From contig JAMPEQ010000005.1 of assembly GCA_023665085.1 (NCBI GenBank), positions 117,299-181,298 of the forward strand: 64,000 bases of DNA, written 5' to 3'. Source of the DNA: Bacteroides sp. GTDB lineage: Bacteria; Bacillota; Clostridia; Oscillospirales; Acutalibacteraceae. Under the pieces are notes generated by a model. The model had not been told where the DNA came from. It saw only the letters and a program-made list of their open reading frames with translations, and searched no databases. The position numbers were made by a program, and so were the translations under genes. Below are positions 26,445-35,590 of the stretch, one piece after another; position 1 is the first letter of the stretch; every line of letters starts with the position of its first letter.

Positions 26445-29132
26445 ATGAAAGAGTATTTACAGGATTTTAAAGATGTGCTCAGCTCGGTTTCGTCCTCCGT
26501 CTCAGGCTTAACCTCTTCTGAGGCAGGCTCAAGGCTGGAGAAGAACGGCAAGAACAAGCTTGCAGAGGGCAAAAAGCAATCTCTTATCAGCAGATTTTTA
26601 AGTCAGCTTGCCGATCCGATGATTATTATTTTAATTGTTGCCGCCGTTATTTCTGCTGTAACCGCTGCAGTAGGCGGTGAGGGCGAAGGCTATGCAGATG
26701 TTATCATCATCATGGTGGTTGTTCTTATAAATGCCGTTTTGGGTGTTTATCAGGAAAGCAAGGCTGAAAAAGCTATCGAGGCACTGCAGGAAATTGCTGC
26801 AGCCACGTCAAAGGTTATGCGTGACGGAAAGCTTATAGATATAAAGTCAGAGGACTTGGTTATAGGTGATGTTGTTGTGCTTGAGGCAGGTGACTCTGTT
26901 CCCGCTGACTGCCGAATCATCAGCTGCGCATCCATGAAGATTGAAGAGGCGGCACTGACCGGAGAGTCTGTTCCTGTCAGCAAAACAGTTGATGCAATTG
27001 ATCCTCTCGGCAGTGACGATGTTCCGCTGGGTGACAGAAAGAATATGTGCTACATGGGCTCGAACGTGGTTTACGGTCACGGTCAGGCTGTGGTTGTTGC
27101 AACAGGTATGGATACCGAAATGGGTAAAATTGCTGATGCACTTGCTACTGCTGAAGAGGGACAGACACCATTACAGCTCAAGCTTGCTCAGCTTTCAAAG
27201 ATTCTTTCATTTTTGGTTCTCGGAATATGCGTATTTATATTTGCATTTGATATAATTCGCTCGCTTGTTACCGGCAATGCCGTTGATTTCAGTTCTGTTT
27301 TAGATACATTTATGGTTGCTGTTTCGCTTGCTGTTGCAGCAATTCCTGAAGGTCTTGCTGCCGTTGTTACAATTGTTCTTTCAATTGGTGTAACAAAAAT
27401 GAGCAAGCGCAATGCTGTTATCCGTCAGCTTACTGCTGTAGAAACACTTGGCTGCACCCAGATTATCTGCTCAGACAAGACAGGTACACTTACACAGAAT
27501 AAGATGACTGTTGTTGAGTACAAGGGTGACGAGGAAAAGCTCCTTGCATCTGCTATGGCTCTTTGCTGTGATGCTCAGCTGCAGGAGGACGGAACAATTA
27601 AAGGTGAGCCTACCGAGGCTGCTTTGGTTGCATATGCTCAAAAGCTCGGACTTCCTAAATATGAGCTTGAAGAGCAGTTCCCGCGTGTTATGGAAGCACC
27701 GTTTGACTCTTCACGTAAGATGATGAGCACAGTTCACAAAACTAAAAACGGTTTTGTTCAGTACACAAAGGGTGCACCTGATATTGTGTTGTCAAAGTGC
27801 ACCACATACATTGAAAACGGCAGACAGCTTGAAATGACAGACGAAAAGCGCAATGAAATTTCTGCAGAAAACAAGGCCATGGCTGACAAGGCTCTTCGAG
27901 TGCTTTGCTGTGCTATGCGCACTTATGCTGACGCACCTGAGAGTCAAGAGGCCGATTATCTTGAAAATAATCTTTGCTATATTGGATTGACAGGCATGAT
28001 TGATCCTGTTCGCCCTGAGGTTGTTGATGCTATCAAGGAATGCCGTGATGCCGGCATCAGACCTATAATGATTACAGGTGACCATAAGGATACTGCTGTT
28101 GCTATTGCTAAGGATTTGGGGATAATTGCTGATGCATCAGGAGCAATTACGGGTGCAGAACTTGATAAAATCAGTGATGAAGATTTTATGACAGAAATCG
28201 AAAAATATTCAGTTTATGCACGTGTTCAGCCTGAACACAAGGTAAGAATTGTTAAGACATGGCGGGCAAAGGGCATGATTACTGCTATGACAGGTGATGG
28301 TGTAAATGATGCTCCGTCAATCAAGAATGCCGATATTGGTGTGGGCATGGGTATCACAGGCACTGACGTTACAAAAAATGTTGCTGACATGGTGCTTGCC
28401 GACGATAATTTTGCCACAATCGTTTCTGCGGTTGAAGAAGGCAGACGTATTTATGATAACATCAGAAACTCAATTCAGTTTTTGCTTTCTTCAAACCTTT
28501 CTGAAGTGCTTTCAATTTTCATTGCAACGCTTCTCGGCTTTACTTTGTTTGAGCCGGTTCATCTTCTTTGGATTAATCTTATTACCGACTGCTTCCCGGC
28601 ACTTGCACTTGGTCTTGAAAAGGGCGAAAAGGATATTATGAAGCGCAAGCCACGTAATTCTAAAGACGGAATTTTTGCAGGCGGTATGGGATTCGATTGC
28701 GTATATCAGGGTATTATGGTAACAGTGCTTACACTGGCTGCTTATATTGCAGGTATCATTATGGCATCGGGCACTAAGATGTCGCTTGCAGAGGTGCTTG
28801 CCGTAAATGATGTTAATAATCCTCTGCTTCATCAAAATGGTATGACTATGGCATTCCTTACTCTTGCCATGTCAGAAATTTTCCACAGCTTTAACATGCG
28901 TTCACGCAGACAGTCAATTGCAAAAATGGGCAGTATAAACTGGTATCTTGTTGGTGCAATGGTGCTCAGCCTTGTGCTTTCAACTGCCGTTATTTATATA
29001 CCTTTCCTTGCAAAAGCATTTGACTTTGCTCACATCAGCATGGCAGAATATCTGACTGCAATGGTTCTTGCAATTCTTGTAATTCCTATTGTTGAAATTG
29101 TTAAGGCAATACAAAGAGCAGTTAAAAAATAA
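26445..29132 (+). CDS. P2A-type cation-transporting ATPase (Ca2+/Mn2+ exporter)
   Basis: 895 residues, full length. Order: N-terminal actuator, TGES (about 171-174), PEGL in the fourth transmembrane helix, phosphorylation site DKTGT (about 345), KGAPD nucleotide-binding loop, GDGVNDAP (about 616), and a C-terminal cation-ATPase domain with NLITDCFPALALG in helix 6. This is the SERCA/PMR1-like class that exports Ca2+ or Mn2+ with ATP. Family annotation would say calcium ATPase, but the Mn2+-type riboswitch upstream argues for manganese export. AAGGAGG lies 7 bp before the ATG. Monocistronic, closed by a terminator at 29327. Confidence 0.95.
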   Translation: MKEYLQDFKDVLSSVSSSVSGLTSSEAGSRLEKNGKNKLAEGKKQSLISRFLSQLADPMIIILIVAAVISAVTAAVGGEGEGYADVIIIMVVVLINAVLGVYQESKAEKAIEALQEIAAATSKVMRDGKLIDIKSEDLVIGDVVVLEAGDSVPADCRIISCASMKIEEAALTGESVPVSKTVDAIDPLGSDDVPLGDRKNMCYMGSNVVYGHGQAVVVATGMDTEMGKIADALATAEEGQTPLQLKLAQLSKILSFLVLGICVFIFAFDIIRSLVTGNAVDFSSVLDTFMVAVSLAVAAIPEGLAAVVTIVLSIGVTKMSKRNAVIRQLTAVETLGCTQIICSDKTGTLTQNKMTVVEYKGDEEKLLASAMALCCDAQLQEDGTIKGEPTEAALVAYAQKLGLPKYELEEQFPRVMEAPFDSSRKMMSTVHKTKNGFVQYTKGAPDIVLSKCTTYIENGRQLEMTDEKRNEISAENKAMADKALRVLCCAMRTYADAPESQEADYLENNLCYIGLTGMIDPVRPEVVDAIKECRDAGIRPIMITGDHKDTAVAIAKDLGIIADASGAITGAELDKISDEDFMTEIEKYSVYARVQPEHKVRIVKTWRAKGMITAMTGDGVNDAPSIKNADIGVGMGITGTDVTKNVADMVLADDNFATIVSAVEEGRRIYDNIRNSIQFLLSSNLSEVLSIFIATLLGFTLFEPVHLLWINLITDCFPALALGLEKGEKDIMKRKPRNSKDGIFAGGMGFDCVYQGIMVTVLTLAAYIAGIIMASGTKMSLAEVLAVNDVNNPLLHQNGMTMAFLTLAMSEIFHSFNMRSRRQSIAKMGSINWYLVGAMVLSLVLSTAVIYIPFLAKAFDFAHISMAEYLTAMVLAILVIPIVEIVKAIQRAVKK

Positions 29133-29150
29133 ATTTATTATAGAATAACG

Positions 29151-29296
29151 TTCCCTGTGCCACTGTGCATGTGAATGCGCGTGGCACAGCTTAGAGGGGG
29201 TTATCAGGGGGAATTAGCGCAGGCTATCCCCCTGATTCGTTTTCTTGGTATCGTTCTTTTGTGACACAAAAGAATGATACAACCGTGCGTTAGCAC
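29151..29296 (+). repeat. Dispersed multi-hairpin repeat, copy 2
   Basis: Nearly identical to copy 1 from GAGGGGGTTATCAGGGGGAA through GTGCGTTAGCAC. The first hairpin differs in loop and uses GTGCCAC...GTGGCAC, a compensatory change that preserves the stem (GTGCCGC...GCGGCAC in copy 1). It begins about 20 bp after the ATPase stop codon. Confidence 0.9.
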
Positions 29297-29326
29297 AAAT
29301 GTATTTTAATATAAATAATAATTTTA

Positions 29327-29353
29327 GGAGCTGTTTTTCAGCTCCGTTTTTTT
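29327..29353 (+). terminator. Terminator of the P-type ATPase gene
   Basis: GGAGCTG / CAGCTCC stem with a TTTTT loop, followed by GTTTTTTTA. It lies beyond repeat copy 2, so the repeat would be transcribed as part of the ATPase 3' UTR. Confidence 0.85.
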
Positions 29354-29490
29354 ATGTTTTACAATCTGTAAATTGTGAAATAATTTAATTTTTTGTTTCA
29401 CAATGTTTTGTAACCTTTTTTATTTGCCGTTTTTGCGTTGTTTTTTATAGCTTTTCCGTGAAACAGATAAAAATTGCCACAAATCAATAT

Positions 29491-29538
29491 ATACATATAG
29501 TTGTGGCTAAAAATATTACAAAATACAATATATTGTGT
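29491..29538 (+). promoter_or_regulatory. Tandem NrdR-type boxes upstream of nrdD
   Basis: ATACAATATATTGTGT (29523-29538) matches the NrdR box consensus aCACwAtATaTwGtGt at 15 of 16 positions. A weaker partner (29491-29506) starts exactly 32 bp upstream, the usual three-turn spacing. Together they sit just upstream of the -35. NrdR is the ATP-cone repressor of ribonucleotide reductase genes; its gene is not in this window. Confidence 0.8.
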
Positions 29539-29555
29539 TTTTTGCGTTTTTTATA

Positions 29556-29584
29556 TTGACAACACCCCAATGATTTGATATTAT
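29556..29584 (+). promoter_or_regulatory. Promoter of nrdD-nrdG
   Basis: TTGACA, 17-bp spacer, TATTAT, directly downstream of the NrdR-type boxes. Confidence 0.85.
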
Positions 29585-29642
29585 TATTACAGTCACTTAA
29601 AAAGCTATGTAACTTTTTTGTAATATACATAAGGAGAGAATT

Positions 29643-31841
29643 ATGAAAATCATTAAGCGAAACGGATCAGAAGTTGATTTTGACATTAACAAAATCATAA
29701 TAGCTGTATCCAAGGCAAATGCTGCCTGCAAGAAGGAAGAGCTTACAAAAAGCCAGATTAACGAAATTGCCGAATATGTTGAATTTAAAATTTCTAAAAC
29801 CAACAGGGCACTCAGCGTTGAAGAAATTCAGGATATTGTAGAAAATCAGATTATGGCTCAGGGAGCTTTTGATGTTGCCAGGCTTTATGTAAAATATCGT
29901 TACAACCGTTCGCTGATAAGAAAGGCTAACACCACTGACAATCAGATTCTTTCGCTTATCGAGTGTAATAACGAAGAGGTTAAGCAGGAAAATTCAAATA
30001 AAAATCCTACTGTAAATTCCGTTCAGCGTGACTATATGGCAGGTGAGGTTTCAAAGGATATTACAAAGAGAATTCTTTTGCCTGAGGATATTGTTACTGC
30101 TCACGAGGATGGTATTATCCATTTCCATGATGCTGACTATTTTGCTCAGCATATGCATAACTGCGATTTGGTAAATCTTGAAGATATGCTTCAAAACGGC
30201 ACAGTTATTTCTGAAACAATGATTGAAAAGCCTCATTCATTTTCAACTGCCTGCAATATTGCAACACAGATAATTGCGCAGGTTGCATCAAGCCAGTATG
30301 GCGGACAGTCAATTTCTCTTGCACACCTTGCACCTTTTGTGCAAATCAGCAGAGAAAAAATCTGCAAGGAAGTTATTGCTGAGAGCGAAGAATTCGGCTT
30401 TGAAATGAGTGAAGACCAGATAACCAACCTTACCGAAAAGCGTTTGCGTGACGAGGTGCGCAAGGGTGTGCAGACAATTCAGTATCAGGTTGTAACTCTT
30501 CTTACTACTAACGGACAAGCACCTTTTGTTACTGTGTTCATGTATCTTAACGAGGCAAAGAACGAAAGAGAGAAGAAAGACCTTGCACTTATTATAGAAG
30601 AAACCCTGAAACAGAGAATTCAAGGTGTAAAAAATGAAAGCGGTGTATGGATTACACCTGCATTTCCGAAGCTGATATATGTTCTTGAAGAGGACAATAT
30701 TAATGAAGAGTCAGAGTATTATTATCTTACAGAAATTGCAGCAAAATGCACAGCTAAGCGTATGGTGCCCGATTACATCAGCGAAAAGGTTATGATGGAG
30801 CTTAAGGGTGACGTTTACACCTGCATGGGCTGCCGCTCATTCCTCACACCTGACAGATTTACTGAAAACGGTGTAGGAAATATTGCTAATGCTAAGAATT
30901 ATGAAGAGGGCAAGCACAAGTATTACGGCAGATTTAATCAGGGTGTCGTAACACTTAATCTTGTTGATATTGCCTGCTCCTCAGGCGGAGATGAAAATAA
31001 GTTCTGGAAAATATTTGACGAGCGTCTTGACCTTTGTCACAGAGCGTTGATTTGCCGTCACAACAGACTTATGGGCACAATGAGTGATGCTGCTCCTATA
31101 CTTTGGCAGCATGGTGCTCTTGCAAGACTTAAGAAGGGTGAAACTATCGATAAGCTTCTCTTTGAAGGATATTCAACTATTTCATTGGGCTACGCAGGTC
31201 TTTATGAGTGTACAAAATATATGACAGGCAAGTCTCACACTGAAGAAGGCGGAAAGGCGTTTGCTCTTTCAGTAATGAAATATATGAATGATGCCTGCGC
31301 AAAGTGGAAATCTGAGGAAAATATTGATTACAGCATTTACGGCACACCGCTGGAGTCAACTACATACAAGTTTGCAAAATGCCTGCAAAAGCGTTTTGGA
31401 GTTATTCCCGGTGTAACAGACAGAAATTATATTACAAATTCATATCATGTTCATGTATCAGAAGAAATTGATGCTTTTACAAAGTTGAAATTTGAGTCTG
31501 AATTTCAGGCTCTTTCACCGGGCGGTGCGATTTCTTATGTTGAAGTACCTAATATGCAGGATAATATTCCTGCCGTTTTGCAGGTAATGAAATTTATCTA
31601 TGAAAATATTATGTACGCTGAGCTGAATACCAAGAGTGACTACTGCCAGTGCTGTGGCTATGACGGAGAAATACAGATTTCCGAAAATGAGCACGGAAAG
31701 CTGATTTGGAGATGCCCAAAATGCGGTAACGAGGATCAGGATAAAATGAATGTTGCCAGAAGAACCTGCGGTTATATCGGCACACAATTCTGGAATCAGG
31801 GCAGAACACAGGAAATAAAAGAACGCGTATTGCACTTATAA
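29643..31841 (+). CDS. nrdD: Anaerobic ribonucleoside-triphosphate reductase, class III
   Basis: Reduces ribonucleotides to deoxyribonucleotides with a glycyl radical under anoxia. 732 residues. An ATP-cone allosteric domain occupies residues 1-90 (MKIIKRNGSEVDFDINKI). The catalytic barrel follows, with HMHNCDL and CMGCRSF segments. The C-terminal zinc site is CQCCG...CPKCG (about 663-690), and the glycyl-radical loop RRTCGYIGTQFWNQG lies near residue 715. AAGGAGAG precedes the ATG by 6 bp. The activase gene nrdG follows after 16 bp. Control by NrdR is expected from the boxes upstream. Confidence 0.98.
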   Translation: MKIIKRNGSEVDFDINKIIIAVSKANAACKKEELTKSQINEIAEYVEFKISKTNRALSVEEIQDIVENQIMAQGAFDVARLYVKYRYNRSLIRKANTTDNQILSLIECNNEEVKQENSNKNPTVNSVQRDYMAGEVSKDITKRILLPEDIVTAHEDGIIHFHDADYFAQHMHNCDLVNLEDMLQNGTVISETMIEKPHSFSTACNIATQIIAQVASSQYGGQSISLAHLAPFVQISREKICKEVIAESEEFGFEMSEDQITNLTEKRLRDEVRKGVQTIQYQVVTLLTTNGQAPFVTVFMYLNEAKNEREKKDLALIIEETLKQRIQGVKNESGVWITPAFPKLIYVLEEDNINEESEYYYLTEIAAKCTAKRMVPDYISEKVMMELKGDVYTCMGCRSFLTPDRFTENGVGNIANAKNYEEGKHKYYGRFNQGVVTLNLVDIACSSGGDENKFWKIFDERLDLCHRALICRHNRLMGTMSDAAPILWQHGALARLKKGETIDKLLFEGYSTISLGYAGLYECTKYMTGKSHTEEGGKAFALSVMKYMNDACAKWKSEENIDYSIYGTPLESTTYKFAKCLQKRFGVIPGVTDRNYITNSYHVHVSEEIDAFTKLKFESEFQALSPGGAISYVEVPNMQDNIPAVLQVMKFIYENIMYAELNTKSDYCQCCGYDGEIQISENEHGKLIWRCPKCGNEDQDKMNVARRTCGYIGTQFWNQGRTQEIKERVLHL

Positions 31842-31857
31842 GGGTTTGGTATAGCTT

Positions 31858-32382
31858 ATGAATTACGGAGAAATTAAAACAAATGATATAGCAAACGGCG
31901 AAGGCGTTCGCACATCGCTTTTTGTGTCAGGGTGCAGACATCATTGCAAAAACTGCTTTAATGCTGAGACATGGGATTTTGGTTACGGCAAGCCGTTTAC
32001 CGAGGAAACTATGACAATGATTTTTGATTCCTGCCAGCCTGAATGGATAAACGGCTTATCTCTGCTGGGCGGAGAGCCCTTTGAGCCTGAAAACCAAAAG
32101 GTTCTTTTACCGTTTCTTATTATGTTTAAAGAACGCTTTCCGCAAAAGGATATCTGGTGCTATACAGGCTTTACTATAGAAGAAATTTTGGGTAAATGGG
32201 AGTCAAGGGCAAATACAGATATTTCAGATGAGCTTTTGTCACTTATCGATGTGCTGGTAGACGGAGAGTTTGATGAGGATAAAAAGGATATTTCACTTGT
32301 TTTCAGAGGCTCTGCAAATCAGCGTGTAATCGATGTTAAAAAAACACTGCAGGAAAATAAAATTGTTCTCCATTTAGAATAA
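31858..32382 (+). CDS. nrdG: Anaerobic ribonucleotide reductase activating protein (radical SAM)
   Basis: 174 residues. GCRHHCKNCFN near residues 26-36 carries the CxxxCxxC motif that ligates the 4Fe-4S cluster of radical SAM enzymes; LLGGEPF follows near residue 64. It generates the glycyl radical on NrdD using S-adenosylmethionine. Located 16 bp after nrdD and closed by a terminator, so the two genes form an operon under the NrdR boxes. Confidence 0.97.
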   Translation: MNYGEIKTNDIANGEGVRTSLFVSGCRHHCKNCFNAETWDFGYGKPFTEETMTMIFDSCQPEWINGLSLLGGEPFEPENQKVLLPFLIMFKERFPQKDIWCYTGFTIEEILGKWESRANTDISDELLSLIDVLVDGEFDEDKKDISLVFRGSANQRVIDVKKTLQENKIVLHLE

Positions 32383-32403
32383 AATCGAATATATTAAACA
32401 CAT

Positions 32404-32432
32404 AAGGCTGTCTCATTGAGACAGCCTTTGCT
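32404..32432 (+). terminator. Terminator of nrdD-nrdG
   Basis: Perfect 11-bp stem AAGGCTGTCTC / GAGACAGCCTT with a 3-nt loop, followed by TGCTATTT. It lies 22 bp after the nrdG stop. Confidence 0.85.
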
Positions 32433-32526
32433 ATTTGTAATTTATGTATTCATTATTTTAACTATACTGCAACATTATCAAACTTTCAACAACGATTTAT
32501 TAAATACAATCTTTTGTAACTGTATC

Positions 32527-32832
32527 TTAATAATTGTTGGTAAATACTTTAATATATGTTAAAGTATTTTTGATATACAAAATCATTTTTCTGTATGAAG
32601 AAAGTTGGTAATGATGAATAACTTTGATATTGCAAAGCAAGTTATTATAAATGCTGCTGTAATTATTATCAGGCGAGTGCCATATAAAACCGCTTGCCAT
32701 GCATTTTCTTATATCGGCAACTTTAACATTATTATTTGGGGAAATCTCTTTTAATGCATTGTAAGCACTGTTCGACCATAAAGGGTTGCTGTATGTTAAT
32801 GTTCCGTCAAAATCCCAATAGATAATATTCAT
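32527..32832 (-). pseudogene. Truncated HAD-family hydrolase
   Basis: 101 residues open with MNIIYWDFDGTLTYS, the nucleophile motif DxDGT of HAD phosphatases, and a coherent cap start up to about HSPDNNYS (residue 58). After that the sequence turns into low-complexity Ile/Asn/Tyr-rich residues with no HAD motifs II-IV, and only ~100 bp remain before the nrdG terminator. Intact relatives are about 200 residues. It keeps a ribosome site (GGATG, weak). Best read as a decayed or deleted gene; a short functional protein is unlikely. Confidence 0.65.
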
Positions 32833-32912
32833 AAAGCATCCTTTCAGTACAATTTGTACTATTAAACAACATGGCTAATCCATTTTTTCACTAAATATTA
32901 ATCATCTAAGGT

Positions 32913-33359
32913 TTATAATTCCCTCAACAACTTTGTTTTCATTTGCGCAAGCTCGCTGTTACTCGGTCTGTTTGATTCATCATACATTTCATCAAGGGGA
33001 TACCACCATATAGGACCTTTTTCGTTATATCCGTGCCCTTCTAAATCACCATTTCTCCTCGGGTTAAGATGCCAATGCAAGTGACCGTCACCCATTCCGA
33101 GCAATTCATAATTCATTTTGTCACAAGGAAAAGCTTTTGAAACAGCTGTTGCAACATCTGCCATTTCAGATAAAAATTTGTCACGGAAATTTTTGTCAAG
33201 CTGGTCAAGCTCTGTTTTATGCTCCTTGCATAGAAACAATGAATACCCATAAAAATGCTGATAATCGCCTATTACAACATAGCCGGTTTCAAGCTCTTTA
33301 ACAAAATACGGATTAGTTCCGTTTTTAATCATATTAATTCTATCGCATATAAGACACAT
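32913..33359 (-). CDS. HIT-family nucleotide-binding protein
   Basis: 148 residues from ATG 33359, which has AAAGGGG upstream; the longer frame starting at 33470 would run through the rpsI terminator and is rejected. It starts MCLICDRI, and the histidine triad HLHWHLNPRR (about 97-106) gives the HxHxH motif of HIT nucleotidyl hydrolases/transferases. CLIC and CKEH may form a zinc site as in other HIT proteins. Substrate is likely a nucleoside phosphoramidate or dinucleotide, by family. Confidence 0.85.
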   Translation of the reverse strand: MCLICDRINMIKNGTNPYFVKELETGYVVIGDYQHFYGYSLFLCKEHKTELDQLDKNFRDKFLSEMADVATAVSKAFPCDKMNYELLGMGDGHLHWHLNPRRNGDLEGHGYNEKGPIWWYPLDEMYDESNRPSNSELAQMKTKLLREL

Positions 33360-33404
33360 AAAATACCCCTTTGCCAATGTGTTAAATTGAAAATGATTTA
33401 TTGC

Positions 33405-33433
33405 ACAAAAAAGCACTCCCAATCGGGAGTGCT
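33405..33433 (-). terminator. Terminator of rplM-rpsI
   Basis: On the minus strand AGCACTCCC / GGGAGTGCT with a 4-nt loop, followed by six T. It lies 12 bp after the rpsI stop codon. Confidence 0.9.
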
Positions 33434-33444
33434 GAAATAGTAAA

Positions 33445-33843
33445 TTATCTCTTTGAGAACTGTGGTGCACGACGAGCTTTTTTGAGACCCGGCTTCTTTC
33501 TTTCCTTCATACGTGGATCACGTGTAAGGAAGCCAGCCTTCTTAAGAGCAGGACGAAGAGCCTCATCATACTGAAGAAGAGCTCTTGCAATACCGTGACG
33601 GATTGCACCAGCCTGACCTGTTACGCCGCCGCCGTTTACACGGCAAACAATATCAAACTTCTCTGTAGTTTCTGTAAGAGCGAGAGGCTGACGAACAATG
33701 AGCTTAAGTGTTTCAAGACCAAAGTAATCGTCAATATCTCTGTCGTTGATGGTAATTTTACCGGTACCTGCATATACTCTAACACGAGCTACAGATTCTT
33801 TTCTTCTACCTGTACCGTAGAAATAAGGATTTGTTTCGTACAT
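33445..33843 (-). CDS. rpsI: 30S ribosomal protein S9
   Basis: 132 residues. The [15 protein letters not shown] start, the [19 protein letters not shown] core and the basic tail ending FSKR are diagnostic of S9, whose C-terminal Arg reaches the P-site tRNA. Preceded by GGGAGG. Second gene of the rplM-rpsI operon, a conserved bacterial pair. Confidence 0.99.
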   Translation of the reverse strand: MYETNPYFYGTGRRKESVARVRVYAGTGKITINDRDIDDYFGLETLKLIVRQPLALTETTEKFDIVCRVNGGGVTGQAGAIRHGIARALLQYDEALRPALKKAGFLTRDPRMKERKKPGLKKARRAPQFSKR

Positions 33844-33859
33844 AATTCAGATACCTCCC

Positions 33860-34288
33860 TTACATTTCCCAAGCTTCAGGCTTCTGAGCCTCATGCTTGT
33901 GTTCTGCACCCTTATAGATGTGGCATCTTGTAAGCTGCTTTCTGCCCTGAGTAGTATCAGAAATCATACCCTTAACAGCAAGCTTCATAGCGAAGTCACT
34001 CTTTTCTTCCATAAGTGTACCATACTTAACTTCTTTAAGGTTACCAATGTAACCTGAATGATGCTGATAAAGCTTCTTATTAAGCTTATCGCCTGTAAGA
34101 ACAGCCTTGTCAGTATTAATGATGATAACAAAATCACCGCAATCTACATTTGGTGTAAAGATTGCCTTGTGCTTACCTCTGAGAAGTACAGCAGCTTCAC
34201 TAGCTACTCTGCCGAGAGGCTTGCCTGCAGCATCAATTACATACCACTTGCGTTCGATTTCGTCAGCTTTTGGCATAAATGTTGACAT
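33860..34288 (-). CDS. rplM: 50S ribosomal protein L13
   Basis: 142 residues from ATG 34288 (GGAGG 9 bp upstream; the longer open frame to 34369 covers the promoter and is rejected). Conserved blocks: ERKWYVIDAAGKPLGRVAS, RGKHKAIFTPNVDCGDFV and YQHHSGYIG. Early assembly protein of the large subunit. First gene of the rplM-rpsI operon, 16 bp before rpsI. Confidence 0.98.
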   Translation of the reverse strand: MSTFMPKADEIERKWYVIDAAGKPLGRVASEAAVLLRGKHKAIFTPNVDCGDFVIIINTDKAVLTGDKLNKKLYQHHSGYIGNLKEVKYGTLMEEKSDFAMKLAVKGMISDTTQGRKQLTRCHIYKGAEHKHEAQKPEAWEM

Positions 34289-34340
34289 AATCTTTTCCTC
34301 CAATAATATTTTAAACATATCGTTTTCAAAATGTGTGAAT

Positions 34341-34369
34341 ATAATAACATAGAGAAAAACAATAGTCAA
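34341..34369 (-). promoter_or_regulatory. Promoter of rplM-rpsI
   Basis: On the minus strand TTGACT, 17-bp spacer, TATTAT, giving a leader of about 45 nt before the L13 start. Confidence 0.85.
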
Positions 34370-34482
34370 CAGAAATTTTATATAAATTTTATTAAAATGG
34401 TGATTTGCTCTCTAATTCTCTTTTTTTCTCACTTATTCATAGCAAAATCGAATTTATTATTTATGAAGAAAGCAGGATAATT

Positions 34483-34650
34483 ATGGACGGATGTCAGCTT
34501 AATATGGTAATATCAGCGCTTGCATGTGCAATTGCCAAGGGTAAAAATCAAAATGAACTGGCAATATTATCAGCATTTTTCGACCAGCTTGGTGATTCAC
34601 TTGAGACAATAGCGGCAGCAAATTCAATTTGCAGTGATAATAGCGAATAA
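34483..34650 (+). CDS. Small conserved protein (~55 aa, DUF6774-like)
   Basis: Starts MDGCQLNMVISALACAIAKG and continues LAILSAFFDQLGDSLETIAA, a compact two-helix pattern like a small Firmicutes family of unknown function (DUF6774, from memory). The frame is open from 34405, but the MDGC start has AGCAGGA upstream and fits the family length. The gene lies alone between the rplM promoter region and the metF promoter. Cytoplasmic; function unknown. Confidence 0.6.
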   Translation: MDGCQLNMVISALACAIAKGKNQNELAILSAFFDQLGDSLETIAAANSICSDNSE

Positions 34651-34664
34651 TTATTAAATATTGC

Positions 34665-34693
34665 TTGAATTCCTAGTAGAACGGTAGTATAAT
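34665..34693 (+). promoter_or_regulatory. Promoter of the metF-metH operon
   Basis: TTGAAT, 17-bp spacer, perfect TATAAT. The leader is only ~25 nt, so there is no room for a SAM riboswitch or T-box. Confidence 0.85.
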
Positions 34694-34723
34694 TTTAGTT
34701 ATAAATTCCGGAGGAATATTACA

Positions 34724-35590
34724 ATGAAAATAAGTAATATAATAAATGATAATAAAGTAACTGTTTCTTTTGAGGTTTTTCCTCCTAAAGAATGGGCAAA
34801 AATAGCCGACACAAAGGAAGTTATTTCCGAAATGGTTAAGGATAATCCCGCGTGGATCAGCGTTACATACGGTGCGGCGGGCACAACCAGCGGATATACT
34901 ACTGAAATTGCCAATTCCATTATGCAAGGCGGATGCACTGCATTGTCTCATTTAACCTGCATTAACTCTACAAAGGAAAAGATTAATTCTGTTTTGGACG
35001 AGCTTCAGCAAAACGGTGTTGAAAATATACTGGCACTGCGCGGTGATATCCCAAAAGACTTCACACCTGCCGAAAAACCTGATTATAAACATGCGTATCA
35101 ATTAATTAATGATATAAAGGCTAAGGGCGATTTTTGTGTAGGTGGTGCTTGTTATCCTGAAATTCATCCTGATTCTGCAAACAGAGTTGAGGATATTGCA
35201 AGACTTAAGGAAAAAGTTGACTGCGGTCTTGATTTCATAACTACTCAAATGTTTTTTGACAATGACGCCTTCTTCAATTTCAGAGAAATGTGTGCAATTA
35301 AGGAAATCAATGTTCCGATAGTTGCGGGAATAATGCCTATCACTAATGCCAAGCAGATTAAACGAAGCGTTGAGCTTTCAAACTGCTCTGTTCCGAAAAA
35401 ATTCAAAAAAATTATGGAGCGCTTTGGTGAAAATCCTGAGGTTATGAAGCAGGCAGGTATTATATATGCAACAGAACAGATAATAGATTTAATGGCAAAT
35501 GGAGTAAACAACATTCATATTTATACAATGAACAAACCTGATGTTGCACATAAAATTATGGAAGGACTGTCAGCAATCATAAATGAATAA
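34724..35590 (+). CDS. metF: Methylenetetrahydrofolate reductase
   Basis: 288 residues. SFEVFPPKEW near residue 14, TYGAAGTTSGYTTEIA near residue 46 and the FITTQMFFDN block near 170 identify the FAD TIM-barrel reductase that makes 5-methyl-THF. It supplies the methyl donor for MetH encoded two genes downstream; the next gene overlaps its stop by 8 bp. CCGGAGGA lies upstream of the ATG. As in many anaerobes, the electron donor may not be NADH; the sequence does not settle this. Confidence 0.95.
   Translation: MKISNIINDNKVTVSFEVFPPKEWAKIADTKEVISEMVKDNPAWISVTYGAAGTTSGYTTEIANSIMQGGCTALSHLTCINSTKEKINSVLDELQQNGVENILALRGDIPKDFTPAEKPDYKHAYQLINDIKAKGDFCVGGACYPEIHPDSANRVEDIARLKEKVDCGLDFITTQMFFDNDAFFNFREMCAIKEINVPIVAGIMPITNAKQIKRSVELSNCSVPKKFKKIMERFGENPEVMKQAGIIYATEQIIDLMANGVNNIHIYTMNKPDVAHKIMEGLSAIINE

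Noticed and set aside
33360..33470. N-terminal extension of the HIT protein
   Set aside because: It would read through the rpsI terminator hairpin; the MCLICDR start has its own ribosome site.
34650..34724. SAM riboswitch or T-box in front of metF
   Set aside because: The predicted transcript leader is only about 25 nt and shows no conserved motif.
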